This document shows positions 1 to 8,820 of a stretch of 64,000 nt of DNA, piece by piece (the stretch's first letter is position 1; each line of letters starts with the position of its first letter). Below the pieces are notes generated by a model. The model was not told the origin of the DNA and searched no databases. It saw nothing but the letters and a program-made list of their open reading frames with translations. The position numbers and the translations under genes were made by a program. The stretch covers positions 1 to 64,000 of the forward strand of contig CAURGZ010000002.1 of the NCBI GenBank assembly GCA_963524285.1, written 5' to 3'. This DNA comes from Lancefieldella sp963524285 (lineage in GTDB: Bacteria > Actinomycetota > Coriobacteriia > Coriobacteriales > Atopobiaceae).

Positions 1-26
1 AATCAGAGTTACGTCTAGAAAAGTCC

Positions 27-151
27 GCCTGAAAAGTGCAAAGAATCTGTATTTGAGGCACCGATTCTTTGTCAAAATCAGGCAAATCCACAGATTCTTT
101 TATGTTTTCAGGCAAAAGTTACAGATTCTTTGCAGAAATCAGGCTCACTCC
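27..151. repeat. Array of four 23-base degenerate repeats
   Basis: Three direct copies start at about 62, 91 and 122 (period 30-31 bases). Each follows the pattern CAGATTCTTT, six or seven variable bases, then TCAGGC. A fourth copy at 27-49 is in the opposite orientation and can pair with the first direct copy as a long imperfect stem. The ends are conserved and the middle varies, as in protein-binding sites or mobile small repeats. The count and spacing do not fit CRISPR, because there are no unique 30-base spacers. Confidence 0.7.
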
Positions 152-262
152 AGAAGCTCTCTGCCTCGTACTACCCGCCTGGCGAGAAACCCCGTCTACT
201 CCCAGCATTTACGCACAAGAAACCCGGTATCCACACGAAATAGATATCGGGTTGAAATCACT

Positions 263-288
263 CGCAACCTGCGTACGCAACCTGCGTA
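263..288. repeat. 13-base tandem repeat, two copies
   Basis: The unit CGCAACCTGCGTA occurs twice without a gap and is followed by the first bases of a third copy. The unit contains a partial palindrome (GCGTACGC across the junction). It lies just past the stop of the STAS/kinase gene. Confidence 0.7.
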
Positions 289-303
289 CGCACCCCGCAC
301 GAC

Positions 304-1035
304 CTAGCGCATCATCTTGACCAAGCGGACAATGGTACCGTTGCCGGAAGGTTTCTCCTGGATAGACACGGCGTCCATAAGCAGGCGCATCAGCTTAACG
401 CCGCGTCCACGCTCAGCAAACTGGCCGGTCTCGGGAGGCTCTTCCTCATCGGAGATGCTAAAACCGCAACCGCAATCCGAGACGTCAATGACCACCCTGT
501 CTGGATACGCGGAGACCGTGGTCAGCACGCCCTTCTCGCACGCGTGATCTACAGCGTTGCCAATAGCCTCACCTACTGCAAGTTCAATGTCAAACTTTTG
601 GTCCGAGGTAAACGGCAGCGTCTTCAGCAGCGCGATAGCCCTTGAGCGAGCGTCGCACATTTTATTGGGATCAACTCTAAACGTTGTCTGGAACGATGGA
701 TGCGTGCCCGGCGCAAGCGGAGTCACGCGCGACTTTGCAGCGCAGGTACTTATTGGCATGAAGTCGATAAGACCCATGCGCACCAAGGCCTTAAACGCCG
801 TCGGTTGCACGTTGGTCAAGCTCATAAGACCGCCGAGCGTCTTCATGCGTCGAACAGCGCACACGATAAAGCCCATGCCGCAGGAATCAATGTACGAAAC
901 CTCCGACATGTTCAGCACAATTCTTCTGCAACCACTGTTAATCAGCTGCTCAATCTGAGCCTTCACGCGCGGGACTCCCCTCACGTCAAGGTCAGTATTG
1001 ACTGAAACAACTGCTATGTTTGGCTGCGTATACAT
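304..1035 (-). CDS. STAS + serine-kinase (anti-sigma) fusion protein
   Basis: A 243-residue protein joining two halves of a partner-switching system. Residues about 5-100 form a STAS (SpoIIAA/RsbV) domain with the phospho-acceptor motif D-S-C-G-M-G, Ser51. Residues about 115-240 form a GHKL/HATPase_c domain like RsbW/SpoIIAB, with an N-box E-A-I-G-N-A-V-D-H-A and a glycine-rich G-R-G box. These domains are usually separate proteins: the kinase inactivates the STAS partner, and a phosphatase restores it. The ATG at 1035 was chosen; an in-frame TTG nine codons upstream has no better ribosome site. The neighbouring phosphatase gene, read in the same direction just upstream, is the obvious partner. 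No sigma factor gene is visible, so the output is unknown. Confidence 0.85.
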   Translation of the reverse strand: MYTQPNIAVVSVNTDLDVRGVPRVKAQIEQLINSGCRRIVLNMSEVSYIDSCGMGFIVCAVRRMKTLGGLMSLTNVQPTAFKALVRMGLIDFMPISTCAAKSRVTPLAPGTHPSFQTTFRVDPNKMCDARSRAIALLKTLPFTSDQKFDIELAVGEAIGNAVDHACEKGVLTTVSAYPDRVVIDVSDCGCGFSISDEEEPPETGQFAERGRGVKLMRLLMDAVSIQEKPSGNGTIVRLVKMMR

Positions 1036-1105
1036 ACGTTTCTTGTTCCCGCGCAGCAACAAGAATTTCAGATATCTGCATTTTTTGACGAGAAAATCGT
1101 CTCCT

Positions 1106-1138
1106 TGGCGAGAAATCGTTTAGTTGCTCTTCTCGCCA
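1106..1138 (-). terminator. Hairpin made of inverted GGCGAGAA motifs over a stop codon
   Basis: TGGCGAGAA at 1106-1114 pairs with TTCTCGCCA at 1130-1138, enclosing the stop codon of the SpoIIE-type gene. The minus-strand transcript can form a 9-10 bp stem. There is no long T run after it, so terminator function is only a guess. Confidence 0.45.
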
Positions 1139-3489
1139 GAGTCAGCGCTACCAGACGTGCGAGAATCGACGCCGCCAAGCTCGTCAAAACGCAGGGCAAC
1201 CATGGCAACGTCGTCATCAAGCCTTCGGCCGGTATAGCGGTCAAGCGTGCTCAAAAACCTATTGAGCAGGCCATCAAAGCCACGAGGAACCTCGTTCATA
1301 ATCATGTCGCGCAGGCCGGTCTCACCAAAGAACGCGCCTTCAGGGCTACGAGCTTCCGTGGTTCCGTCGGTGTAAAGTAGCAGGATATCACCCTCGTGCA
1401 AGCGAATCGACCCGTTTTTGTACTCCATGTCGTGGAACGCGCCCACAACGCCCGACTGTACGTCCAAAAGCTCGGCGTCGCCCGATTGAGCAGACACCAA
1501 AATCGCTGGTGGATGGCCAGCTGAGCAGTACATAAGTGAAGAGGTGGCAAGGTCAACAATGCCCACAAAGAGCGTCGCAAACGTCTCAACCCTTGAGAAG
1601 CCCAGCAAGAATTCGTTCAGCGTTGCCACCATACGAGCAGGAGTTCTTCCCTCCCACGCGTAGGCAGAAAGTGCCGTTTTAACTGCGGACGAAATAGAAG
1701 CCGCCTCAATACCCTTGCCAGAAACGTCACCCATAATGATGCACGCGCGACGACCAGGCAGCTTAATCATGCTGTAAAAATCGCCGCCGACAAACGCATC
1801 AGCAGTTGCGGATGAATAAATTCCCTCGGCAGAGATTCCTTCGACCTGCTGCAGCTCATTCTTCATGCCCGACTGCAGCGCCTGGGAGATATGCTTATTT
1901 TGCTGACTCTCTTCAGCTCCAACAGCCAATGAGTGGACCAGAAGCATCACGCGGTCCAAGAAATCAAGCTCAATGTCGCTCAGAGGCTCAGCGTTTTCTT
2001 CTCGCAAGAAAAGCCAGGTATGCTGCTCACCTGCAAACTTACCCAAGAAGAGCACAGCTCCCTTGCACGGCAAACCTTGTGCAGCAAGCGCGCGACTCAA
2101 CGCAGAATCCAGCTCAACCTCTTTGACTGACGCCTCGCCCTCTCCTGTCTTGAGTCCCTCAACCGTCGATGGAAGCGCAATCTGGTTGCCGCCGGCCTCC
2201 GCCGCAGCCTGCGCGCTGACGGCCTCCGCTGCGGCCTGCGCGCCGTCTTGCGCACCGTCCTGAGCGTCGCCAAACGCTTGCTCAGCGCCAAGCGCATGGA
2301 GCGTAATGTTGCCTGTGACCTCACAACAATCTACCGAGAAAACCTGTGCATTCAGATCGGTACCCACCGACCTCATAACCTGCTGTAATCGCTCACCAGA
2401 GATCTTCTCGCCCTCTGCAGCGCTATGAAGCAATCCTTGGCGCACGCGAGCTAATGCCTCGCGAAGCGTGTCTCTACGCTGCGTTCTCATGGCCGACAAC
2501 GCGCCTACAAGCTGCACCGAGAGGTAATTTGCAATGGAGTCCAGAAGTCTTGCGTCTTCAACCAAAAGCGCACGCTTACGCTCCCAGCCCACCTCAATCA
2601 GAGCAACAATGTGGCCACCAAACCACACAGGAACCACAAGAAAGCTGGTAAACGGAGGCAAATGACTTGCATCAACGGTTATGACCTCACGAGTTTCTTC
2701 GTTAACAAGGTTGCGCTTTTTAACTCTTCCCTGCTTGAGCGTGCTTGAGTTCAAAGGCATGGTATGCAAGCGGAGTGCGTGCTCGGAATAAAACGTCAAA
2801 CGCTCCAGAGAGCTGTTAAATGCAAAGTAGCGAGGAATTCTATCCAATGACGCACTTCTCAAAGACTCCGTTGCACCATGAAGGTGATACCCGTCTTGCT
2901 CAGCAAGATAGATAAGCGCACCATCAGCCTCGACAGTCTCTGAGAGCTCTTCTAACACGCGCTCGATAAGCTGACCCATATCTTCCGAGTCAAGCGTGTC
3001 CAAAACAATCTGAAGCGCTCCTGAGAGCCTCTTATTAGCTCGACGAAGGTCCAAGACCATTCGTTCATCGTCTTGCATAGGACTCGACAGTTCGCGAAGC
3101 TTAGACGCTGTCAGAACAATAGCTTGTGTAGGCGCACCCACATAATCTGCACGCACACTCAAAACCTGCGACGTGCCATCTTGCGCAGGAGCGGCCACCA
3201 TCGAGGTTGAGCCATCAATCGCAAACGGCAACGACTCTACAAAGAACGGCTTCTGTAAGTTCTCTTGATTTGCCGGGGTAAACAAAAAGCGAACATCCAG
3301 GCCGGCAATGGTGCCGTCTTCCTTAGCAAATAGGCTTTCTGCCTCCTCATTGGCGAGAAGAACCGTGCCCTCCATATTAAAAACAATGACTGCATCGCTG
3401 GTCAGGCGCAGCAACTGAGACAGAGTTGCAGCAACGGTTCCGTCGACAACTCCCTCAACACGCCTTACACTCAGCTTGTTATCTGCCAC
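1120..3489 (-). CDS. PAS/GAF-sensor SpoIIE-type protein phosphatase
   Basis: A 789-residue PP2C-family serine phosphatase. An N-terminal PAS-like region (about 20-100) is followed by a GAF-like domain (about 165-345) and a second GAF-like stretch interrupted near residue 415 by an Ala/Gln/Asp low-complexity insert. The C-terminal 230 residues are the SpoIIE catalytic domain, with metal-ligand motifs G-G-D-F-Y, G-D-V-S-G-K-G, Y-T-D-G-T-T-E and D-D-D-V-A. It probably dephosphorylates the STAS domain of the downstream fusion protein in response to a small ligand or redox signal. There are no membrane segments, so it is cytosolic. The start is the GTG at 3489: AAGGAG lies five bases upstream, whereas a GTG two codons earlier overlaps that ribosome site. 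Confidence 0.88.
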   Translation of the reverse strand: MADNKLSVRRVEGVVDGTVAATLSQLLRLTSDAVIVFNMEGTVLLANEEAESLFAKEDGTIAGLDVRFLFTPANQENLQKPFFVESLPFAIDGSTSMVAAPAQDGTSQVLSVRADYVGAPTQAIVLTASKLRELSSPMQDDERMVLDLRRANKRLSGALQIVLDTLDSEDMGQLIERVLEELSETVEADGALIYLAEQDGYHLHGATESLRSASLDRIPRYFAFNSSLERLTFYSEHALRLHTMPLNSSTLKQGRVKKRNLVNEETREVITVDASHLPPFTSFLVVPVWFGGHIVALIEVGWERKRALLVEDARLLDSIANYLSVQLVGALSAMRTQRRDTLREALARVRQGLLHSAAEGEKISGERLQQVMRSVGTDLNAQVFSVDCCEVTGNITLHALGAEQAFGDAQDGAQDGAQAAAEAVSAQAAAEAGGNQIALPSTVEGLKTGEGEASVKEVELDSALSRALAAQGLPCKGAVLFLGKFAGEQHTWLFLREENAEPLSDIELDFLDRVMLLVHSLAVGAEESQQNKHISQALQSGMKNELQQVEGISAEGIYSSATADAFVGGDFYSMIKLPGRRACIIMGDVSGKGIEAASISSAVKTALSAYAWEGRTPARMVATLNEFLLGFSRVETFATLFVGIVDLATSSLMYCSAGHPPAILVSAQSGDAELLDVQSGVVGAFHDMEYKNGSIRLHEGDILLLYTDGTTEARSPEGAFFGETGLRDMIMNEVPRGFDGLLNRFLSTLDRYTGRRLDDDVAMVALRFDELGGVDSRTSGSADSGEKSN

Positions 3490-3539
3490 AGTCACTCCTT
3501 ACCAACAAGGAAAAACAAATCACATTGCCTAAGTATACG

Positions 3540-3571
3540 AAAAAGGCGGACCTCCGAAGAGATCCGCCGAA
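3540..3571 (-). terminator. Rho-independent terminator after tRNA-Leu
   Basis: On the minus strand GGCGGA (3563-3568) and TCCGCC (3545-3550) pair around a 12-base loop and are followed by TTTTT. It lies immediately 3' of the tRNA. Confidence 0.8.
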
Positions 3572-3577
3572 ATTTCG

Positions 3578-3667
3578 TGGTGTCGGAGGCGGGACTTGAA
3601 CCCGCACAACCGTTAGTAGGTCACTAGCACCTCAAGCTAGCGCGTCTGCCAATTCCGCCACTCCGAC
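3578..3667 (-). tRNA. tRNA-Leu (anticodon GAG)
   Basis: A 90-base class II tRNA with encoded CCA. The acceptor stem GTCGGAG/CTCCGAC, the anticodon stem CTAGC/GCTAG with loop TTGAGGT (anticodon complement at 3631-3633), a long variable arm and a T-loop with GTTCAAGTC are all visible. It reads CUC (and probably CUU) codons. Confidence 0.96.
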
Positions 3668-3774
3668 TTGCTTTGCAGCGAGGGATATACTAACACATCT
3701 TCAAGCAACTTTACTGAGAAAATTTAAAACTTTTTCTCAAGAGAACTTTGCGAGAAGATCGCCTTGTCCCTTGC

Positions 3775-5538
3775 TTACTTCTGCCAACCAACAATGGTTG
3801 CTGGTGTGCTCTGGAAGAGTGAAGGACCAAAGTTAGCAAGACCCTTCTTGACAACGTAGCAGTCTGGACCAGTGTAGACAGGAAGATATGCGTAAGTCTG
3901 CATCATCTTCTTCTCAGCCTCATTCATGAGCTTCATGCGCTCATCAAAGTCCTTGGTAGAGACAACCTTTGCAAACATCTCATCGGTCTCTGCGGAGCCC
4001 TGCTGACCAAAGTTGGATCCAGACTCAGAACCATAGAGCTGACCACCGTTGTTGTAAGAAGTTGAAGAGCCAACCCAACCAAAGAGGCAGACATCCCAAG
4101 AACCAGAGGTAAGAACATCAGAGAACTCAGAAGATGGGTGAGAATCAAGGGTAAGGTTGATGCCGGCATCCTTGCACATCTTCTGGATTGCAGCAGCACG
4201 GTTCTTAACAGTAGTACCGTCACCGAACAGTGTGTAACTAAAGGTTACCTGCTGACCGTCCTTCTCGTAGTAATCACCATTGAGTTTATAGCCTGCATCC
4301 TCAAGAGTCTTCTTTGCAGCAGCCTTGCGCTCGTCAACAGACTTGAGGTTCTTGATATCGTCTGGGAGGTTGTTGTCATAGCCAGCTGCCCAGTAAGGCC
4401 AAAGCATAGAACCTGGTGCATCCTCTTTCCAGTTAACACCCTGGAAGACGATGGAAACGATAGTTGCAGGGTCAACGACCTGGCAGAATGCCTTACGAAC
4501 TGCAACATCCTGAAGAGCACCGCGAGTAGAGTTAAGCTCGATAACAGCAATAGACATACCAAGACCACGGCGAATCTGAGCCTTATCACCAAGACCGGAG
4601 AAGTTAGAAAGAAGCTCAGCAGAACCTGCGACGGAAGTACCAGTAGTATCAGTCTCTTCGTTCTTGAATGCGTTAATGGAAGCCTGGGTATCCATCTGCT
4701 TGTAGACAAGGGTATCAAGCTTAGGAGCGTCACCCCACCACTTTGGATTTGGCTTGAAGGTTACAGCAGAGTCATCGAAAGAATCAACAATATAAGGACC
4801 AGAACCAAGCTCGTTGTGTGGCTCATTATTGTAACCATTGTTGAAGAAGTCTGGATCCTGAAGCTTTGGGTGCAGAGCATAGCTCAAGATGCTCTCGATT
4901 GGATAGACTGCCTCCTTCATGGTAATAACAGCGGTCTTAGCAGTATCACCCTGCTCAACAGACTCATACTTGTCATAACCATCAGTTGAAGAAACCGCAA
5001 ACTTTTTATTCTGACCACACATAGTGATGAATGCGGTCTGAATTGCGGTCCAATCAATAGCGGTACCATCGTTGAAGGTGGCCTGATCAGTGAAGGTCAG
5101 GGTAGCAACCTGCTTGCCGTCCTTCTCCTCTACCTTGAATTCCTTGATGTAATCCTTGTTTGGCTCAAACTTATCACCATCAGCATTGTTAAGGAACAGG
5201 TCACGAGGGTTGATAAGACCGTGAAGGATGTTCATGTAAGAGGTATTACCAGCAAGTTGGTAGTAATTCCACTGTGGACCAATCTCGTTGATTGGCTGAG
5301 TCAGAGTACCGCCATCCTTAACCTCATCACGAGACTTAGGATTGTTGTACGTCTTGCCCTTCTCTGGAAGTGGAAGCTGATCCAGAGGAGTGTTTGCAGG
5401 AGAGCCGTCCTGTGGCTCAGTACCTGTGGTGGTAGAGCTGCTCTGAGGATTTGATGGAGCACAACCAGCAAGGCCGAGGCCTGCGGCGGTGATTCCAGTC
5501 AAAGCAAAGAACGAACGACGGGAAAAACTGTCAGCCAT
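3775..5538 (-). CDS. oppA: Oligopeptide-binding lipoprotein (SBP family 5)
   Basis: A solute-binding protein of the OppA/DppA class, 587 residues, which would be anchored outside the membrane by lipidation. The N-terminus has a twin-arginine motif S-R-R-S-F-F and a lipobox L-A-G-C about 25 residues in, followed by a Ser/Thr-rich linker. The ATG at 5538 is preferred because GGGTGA precedes it; an ATG four codons upstream has no ribosome site. It lies downstream of the permease/ATPase genes but is separated from them by a terminator and a putative -10 box. It is therefore probably transcribed alone, and more strongly than the membrane parts. Substrate is inferred from family only. Confidence 0.88.
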   Translation of the reverse strand: MADSFSRRSFFALTGITAAGLGLAGCAPSNPQSSSTTTGTEPQDGSPANTPLDQLPLPEKGKTYNNPKSRDEVKDGGTLTQPINEIGPQWNYYQLAGNTSYMNILHGLINPRDLFLNNADGDKFEPNKDYIKEFKVEEKDGKQVATLTFTDQATFNDGTAIDWTAIQTAFITMCGQNKKFAVSSTDGYDKYESVEQGDTAKTAVITMKEAVYPIESILSYALHPKLQDPDFFNNGYNNEPHNELGSGPYIVDSFDDSAVTFKPNPKWWGDAPKLDTLVYKQMDTQASINAFKNEETDTTGTSVAGSAELLSNFSGLGDKAQIRRGLGMSIAVIELNSTRGALQDVAVRKAFCQVVDPATIVSIVFQGVNWKEDAPGSMLWPYWAAGYDNNLPDDIKNLKSVDERKAAAKKTLEDAGYKLNGDYYEKDGQQVTFSYTLFGDGTTVKNRAAAIQKMCKDAGINLTLDSHPSSEFSDVLTSGSWDVCLFGWVGSSTSYNNGGQLYGSESGSNFGQQGSAETDEMFAKVVSTKDFDERMKLMNEAEKKMMQTYAYLPVYTGPDCYVVKKGLANFGPSLFQSTPATIVGWQK

Positions 5539-5578
5539 ATGATCACCCATTTCGTTAAAGGCCTACAGATATTCACTT

Positions 5579-5586
5579 AACTATAC
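5579..5586 (-). promoter_or_regulatory. Putative -10 box of oppA
   Basis: TATAGTTA on the minus strand lies about 42 bases before the oppA start. The same TATAGTTA sequence precedes two other binding-protein genes (26339 and 59402). No good -35 box was found, so confidence is limited. Confidence 0.35.
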
Positions 5587-5653
5587 GAAATTGCCTGAAA
5601 ATACTCCATAGCAGAAACATTCCCGTAACAACCTCGTTCACGATTTGTAACAA

Positions 5654-5688
5654 AGAAAACCCGCACCTAGTTTTAAGTGCGGGTTTTC
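5654..5688 (-). terminator. Terminator after fused oppDF
   Basis: AAAACCCGCAC (5657-5667) pairs with GTGCGGGTTTT (5677-5687). The stem has T tracts on both sides, so it could act in both directions. It separates the oppBC-DF genes from oppA. Confidence 0.85.
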
Positions 5689-5709
5689 AGAAAATTTATT
5701 GAATCTTTG

Positions 5710-7743
5710 TTACTCGTTAGAGATGTGAGTAGCAGGAACCAGCTTACCATCCTGATAAATCATGCGCTCACGGGTGCGCTCAATCTTTGGATCAGGAATT
5801 GGAATAGCCGAGAGAAGCGCCTTAGTGTAAGGATCTTGTGGGTTAGTAAAGACGTCTTCAGTCTCACCGTACTCAACAATCTTGCCCAAGTGCATAACAG
5901 CAACCGTGTCAGAAATATGACGAATAACAGCAAGATCGTGAGCAACAAAGAGATAAGAAATCTTCAACTGAACCTGAAGATCCTCAAGGAGGTTAATAAT
6001 ACCTGCCTGAATGGAAACGTCCAGAGATGCAATTGGCTCGTCCAAGAGAAGAATCTTTGGACTTGTTGCAAGAGCACGAGCAATAGCAATACGCTGACGC
6101 TGACCACCAGAGAACTGGGATGGGAAGCGGTCAACATAGTCTGGGTTGATACCAACCAGACGCATAAGCTCGCCAATACGAGTATTAATATCCTCTTTGT
6201 TCCAACCCTGTGCCTGAAGTGGCTCAGCCAAAACGTCATAGACAGGCATACGTGGGTCCAGAGAACTCATTGGATCTTGGAAGATAACCTGAAGATCTTT
6301 ACGAAGCTCTCTACGCTGTGCAGCATTCTTAAGCTCAGCAACATCTTTGCCAAGGACCGTAATACGACCATCCTCAGGCTTCAGCAAATCCATAATCTGC
6401 ATCAGAGTTGTTGACTTACCAGAGCCAGACTCGCCAACTAGTGCGAGGGTTTCTCCCTCATGGATCTCAAAGCTTGCACGGTCAACTGCGGTCATAGTGC
6501 CCTTGCTGCGTCTAATAAAGCCCTTACCCTGAACAGGGAATGTCTTGGTAAGATTCTCAACCTTGAGTACAACAGGACGCTCATTACGAGGGACATCAAC
6601 CCACTTTGGAAGGATTGGCTCAAAGTCTGGATACACCTCAGCGTAAGTAAGGTTCTTCTCGCAAATCTCCTGAAGGTGGTGACAAGATGCCAGGTGGCCC
6701 TCAGCAGCATTTGCAGGAAGCAGCACTGGCTCTTTCTTGGAGCATTCCTCGGTAGCCATAGGACAACGTGGGTTAAATGGACAACCAGTTGGAATAGCAG
6801 CAAGTGATGGTGGATTGCCCTTAATAGGAACAAGCCTATGCTCTGCCTGAAGGTGAGGTTTTGGAACAGCACCCAGAAGGCCCATGGTATAAGGATGGCG
6901 AGGCTCAGCAAAAAGCGTATCAACACTTGCGCGCTCTACGCCACGACCTGCATACATAACCATAATGTCATCAGCGGTACCTGCAACAACACCAAGGTCG
7001 TGAGTAATCAGAACAACTGCTGCACCCGTCTCTTTCTGTGCAACCTTCAAGACGTCAAGAATCTGAGCCTGAATAGTTACGTCAAGAGCGGTGGTTGGCT
7101 CGTCTGCAATGATGATGTCAGGATTGTTTGCAATTGCAATTGCGATAACAACACGCTGGCGCATACCACCAGAGAACTCATGTGGGAAAGAATCCAGACG
7201 ATTCTCTGGATCAGTAATACCAACAATGGAGAGAAGCTCAATACAACGCTTACGAACGTCTGATCTGCTCATATGAGGATTGTGGGTAAGCAGAGCCTCT
7301 GCAAGCTGATCTCCAATAGAGAACATTGGGGTCAAAGCAGACAGTGGATCCTGGAAAATCATAGAAATCTTAGTACCACGAAGCTCTGACATCTCTTCGT
7401 CGGTCTTACCAATGAGCTCCTCATTACCAAGCTTAATAGAGCCGGTAACATGAGCGTTGTCATCAAGAAGACCAATAAGAGACAGAGCGGTTACTGACTT
7501 ACCAGAACCAGACTCACCTACGATACCAAGAGTACGGCCGCCCCAAAGGTCAAAGTTAACACCGCGAACTGCGTCTACACGACCAGCCTCAGTATTAAAG
7601 GAAACCTTAAGGTTACGAACAGAAAGAACTGGATCTCCTGTTGGAGCACCCTTTGGACCGTTTGATTCAAGCAGCTCGTAGCGAAGGACATCGTCCATCT
7701 CTACACTTCCCTGCTTTGTTGAAGTAGTAGTAGTGTCAGACAT
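5710..7743 (-). CDS. Oligopeptide ABC importer, fused tandem ATPase (OppD-OppF)
   Basis: A 677-residue protein with two complete ABC ATPase domains. The first (about 23-350) is OppD-like: Walker A G-E-S-G-S-G-K-S, signature L/F-S-G-G-M, Walker B I-I-I-A-D-E-P. It ends with the C-terminal four-cysteine region typical of OppD (C-P-F-N-P-R-C and two later Cys), which in studied relatives binds an iron-sulfur cluster. The second (about 393-660) is OppF-like, with G-E-S-G-S-G-K-S, F-S-G-G-Q and L-L-L-D-E-P. The start overlaps the upstream permease stop by one base (TAATG), implying translational coupling. OppD and OppF are separate genes in the best known systems; one-chain versions occur in Actinobacteria. 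Confidence 0.9.
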   Translation of the reverse strand: MSDTTTTSTKQGSVEMDDVLRYELLESNGPKGAPTGDPVLSVRNLKVSFNTEAGRVDAVRGVNFDLWGGRTLGIVGESGSGKSVTALSLIGLLDDNAHVTGSIKLGNEELIGKTDEEMSELRGTKISMIFQDPLSALTPMFSIGDQLAEALLTHNPHMSRSDVRKRCIELLSIVGITDPENRLDSFPHEFSGGMRQRVVIAIAIANNPDIIIADEPTTALDVTIQAQILDVLKVAQKETGAAVVLITHDLGVVAGTADDIMVMYAGRGVERASVDTLFAEPRHPYTMGLLGAVPKPHLQAEHRLVPIKGNPPSLAAIPTGCPFNPRCPMATEECSKKEPVLLPANAAEGHLASCHHLQEICEKNLTYAEVYPDFEPILPKWVDVPRNERPVVLKVENLTKTFPVQGKGFIRRSKGTMTAVDRASFEIHEGETLALVGESGSGKSTTLMQIMDLLKPEDGRITVLGKDVAELKNAAQRRELRKDLQVIFQDPMSSLDPRMPVYDVLAEPLQAQGWNKEDINTRIGELMRLVGINPDYVDRFPSQFSGGQRQRIAIARALATSPKILLLDEPIASLDVSIQAGIINLLEDLQVQLKISYLFVAHDLAVIRHISDTVAVMHLGKIVEYGETEDVFTNPQDPYTKALLSAIPIPDPKIERTRERMIYQDGKLVPATHISNE

Positions 7744-8810
7744 TATGCACGCTCCGTAGTTTCTTCAGAAACGATGCTACCCTCAAGATCATCAAGCTGA
7801 GCGTCATCCTTGGAAGAATCCTCTTCCTGATCTTTGACGCTACCAGCAGCGCGTGAATAAGGGTCAAAGGCATCGCGAAGGCCATCGCCGATGAGCTGCA
7901 GGCCAACACAAACAACAATCAGAAATGCCGATGGAATCAGAATCATCCATGGAGTAGTAAGCATTGCAGAAGAACCAGCACTCAGAAGATAACCAAGAGA
8001 AGTATCTGGTGCTTTGATACCAAGACCCAAGAAGCTGAATGCAGTCTCAGAGTTAACGCCGCCAATAACAGCCAAGACCAAGTCAATAATAAGAATTGAA
8101 CCAAGGTTTGGAATAAGGTGACGAACAATGATGGTAAATGGTGGAACACCCATGTACTTAGCAGCCTTGACGTAATCTCTCTCACGCAAAGACAGAGCCA
8201 TGGTACGGATAGTACGCGCGCGGCCAATCCAACCAAAAGCAGTCAGGCCAAAGATAAGCATGAGCCAACCAGACTCACCGCCTGCTGCACGAACAATCAT
8301 AGCAACCAGCAAGAAGCTAGGGATGACCATGAGCATATCAAGAAGCCACATACCAATCTTCTCTGGAATGCCACGGACATAGGCAATGGCAGTACCAATA
8401 ATTGCAGAGATGATAGTAGTCAAGATTGCGTAGCTAATACCAATGGTCAACGAACGACCAAGGCCGTGGACAACGCAGGCATACAGGTCAATGCCAGCAC
8501 CATCAGTACCAAACCAATGCTTTGCATTAGGAGCCATGTTAATTGCAGTAAAGTCAGCATCTGTGTAATTAAACGGAGTGGCATATGGTCCAAAAACTGC
8601 AATAAGAACCATAATTCCAAGAATAATCAAACCGATTACTGCAGAACGCTGGCGGAAGAAACGCCTTGCAATCAGGCCAGCATAGCTAATTCTTTTAACT
8701 TCTTTATTGTCAGACTTAGCATCTGCCTGAAGCTCACGCTCAGCGTTAGTAAGGCCTGCATCAATGGAGACGTTTTTCTCGTCTTTGTTCTGAAGCTCTT
8801 CTTTAGACAT
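7743..8810 (-). CDS. oppC: Oligopeptide ABC importer permease OppC
   Basis: A 355-residue inner-membrane permease of the DppBC family. A charged cytosolic N-terminus of about 45 residues precedes roughly six membrane segments. The Opp-type motif G-T-D-x-x-G (G-T-D-G-A-G-I-D) and the EAA-like loop around G-V-P-P are visible. A long acidic C-terminal tail (about 30 residues after the Y-S-R-A-A segment) is unusual for the family. GGAGG precedes the ATG. It is the second gene of the oppB-oppC-oppDF operon. Confidence 0.9.
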   Translation of the reverse strand: MSKEELQNKDEKNVSIDAGLTNAERELQADAKSDNKEVKRISYAGLIARRFFRQRSAVIGLIILGIMVLIAVFGPYATPFNYTDADFTAINMAPNAKHWFGTDGAGIDLYACVVHGLGRSLTIGISYAILTTIISAIIGTAIAYVRGIPEKIGMWLLDMLMVIPSFLLVAMIVRAAGGESGWLMLIFGLTAFGWIGRARTIRTMALSLRERDYVKAAKYMGVPPFTIIVRHLIPNLGSILIIDLVLAVIGGVNSETAFSFLGLGIKAPDTSLGYLLSAGSSAMLTTPWMILIPSAFLIVVCVGLQLIGDGLRDAFDPYSRAAGSVKDQEEDSSKDDAQLDDLEGSIVSEETTERA

Positions 8811-8820
8811 GTCCGCCTCC

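Larger units (their letters stand above)
1..303. other. Non-coding stretch with short repeats
   Basis: No convincing gene lies here. Open frames exist, but they cross the repeat array, lack good ribosome binding sites and encode Arg-rich peptides with no family resemblance. The stretch holds the array at 27-151, a GGCGAGAA motif at 181 and a 13-base tandem repeat at 263-288. It ends at the stop codon of the STAS/kinase gene on the minus strand, so it is the 3' flank of that gene. Confidence 0.6.

Noticed and set aside
27..151. CRISPR array
   Set aside because: Repeats are degenerate, spacers are under 10 bases, one unit is inverted and no cas genes are nearby.
53..320. Overlapping short open frames in the repeat array
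   Set aside because: They translate the DNA repeats in different frames, which shows that the DNA, not a protein, is repeated.
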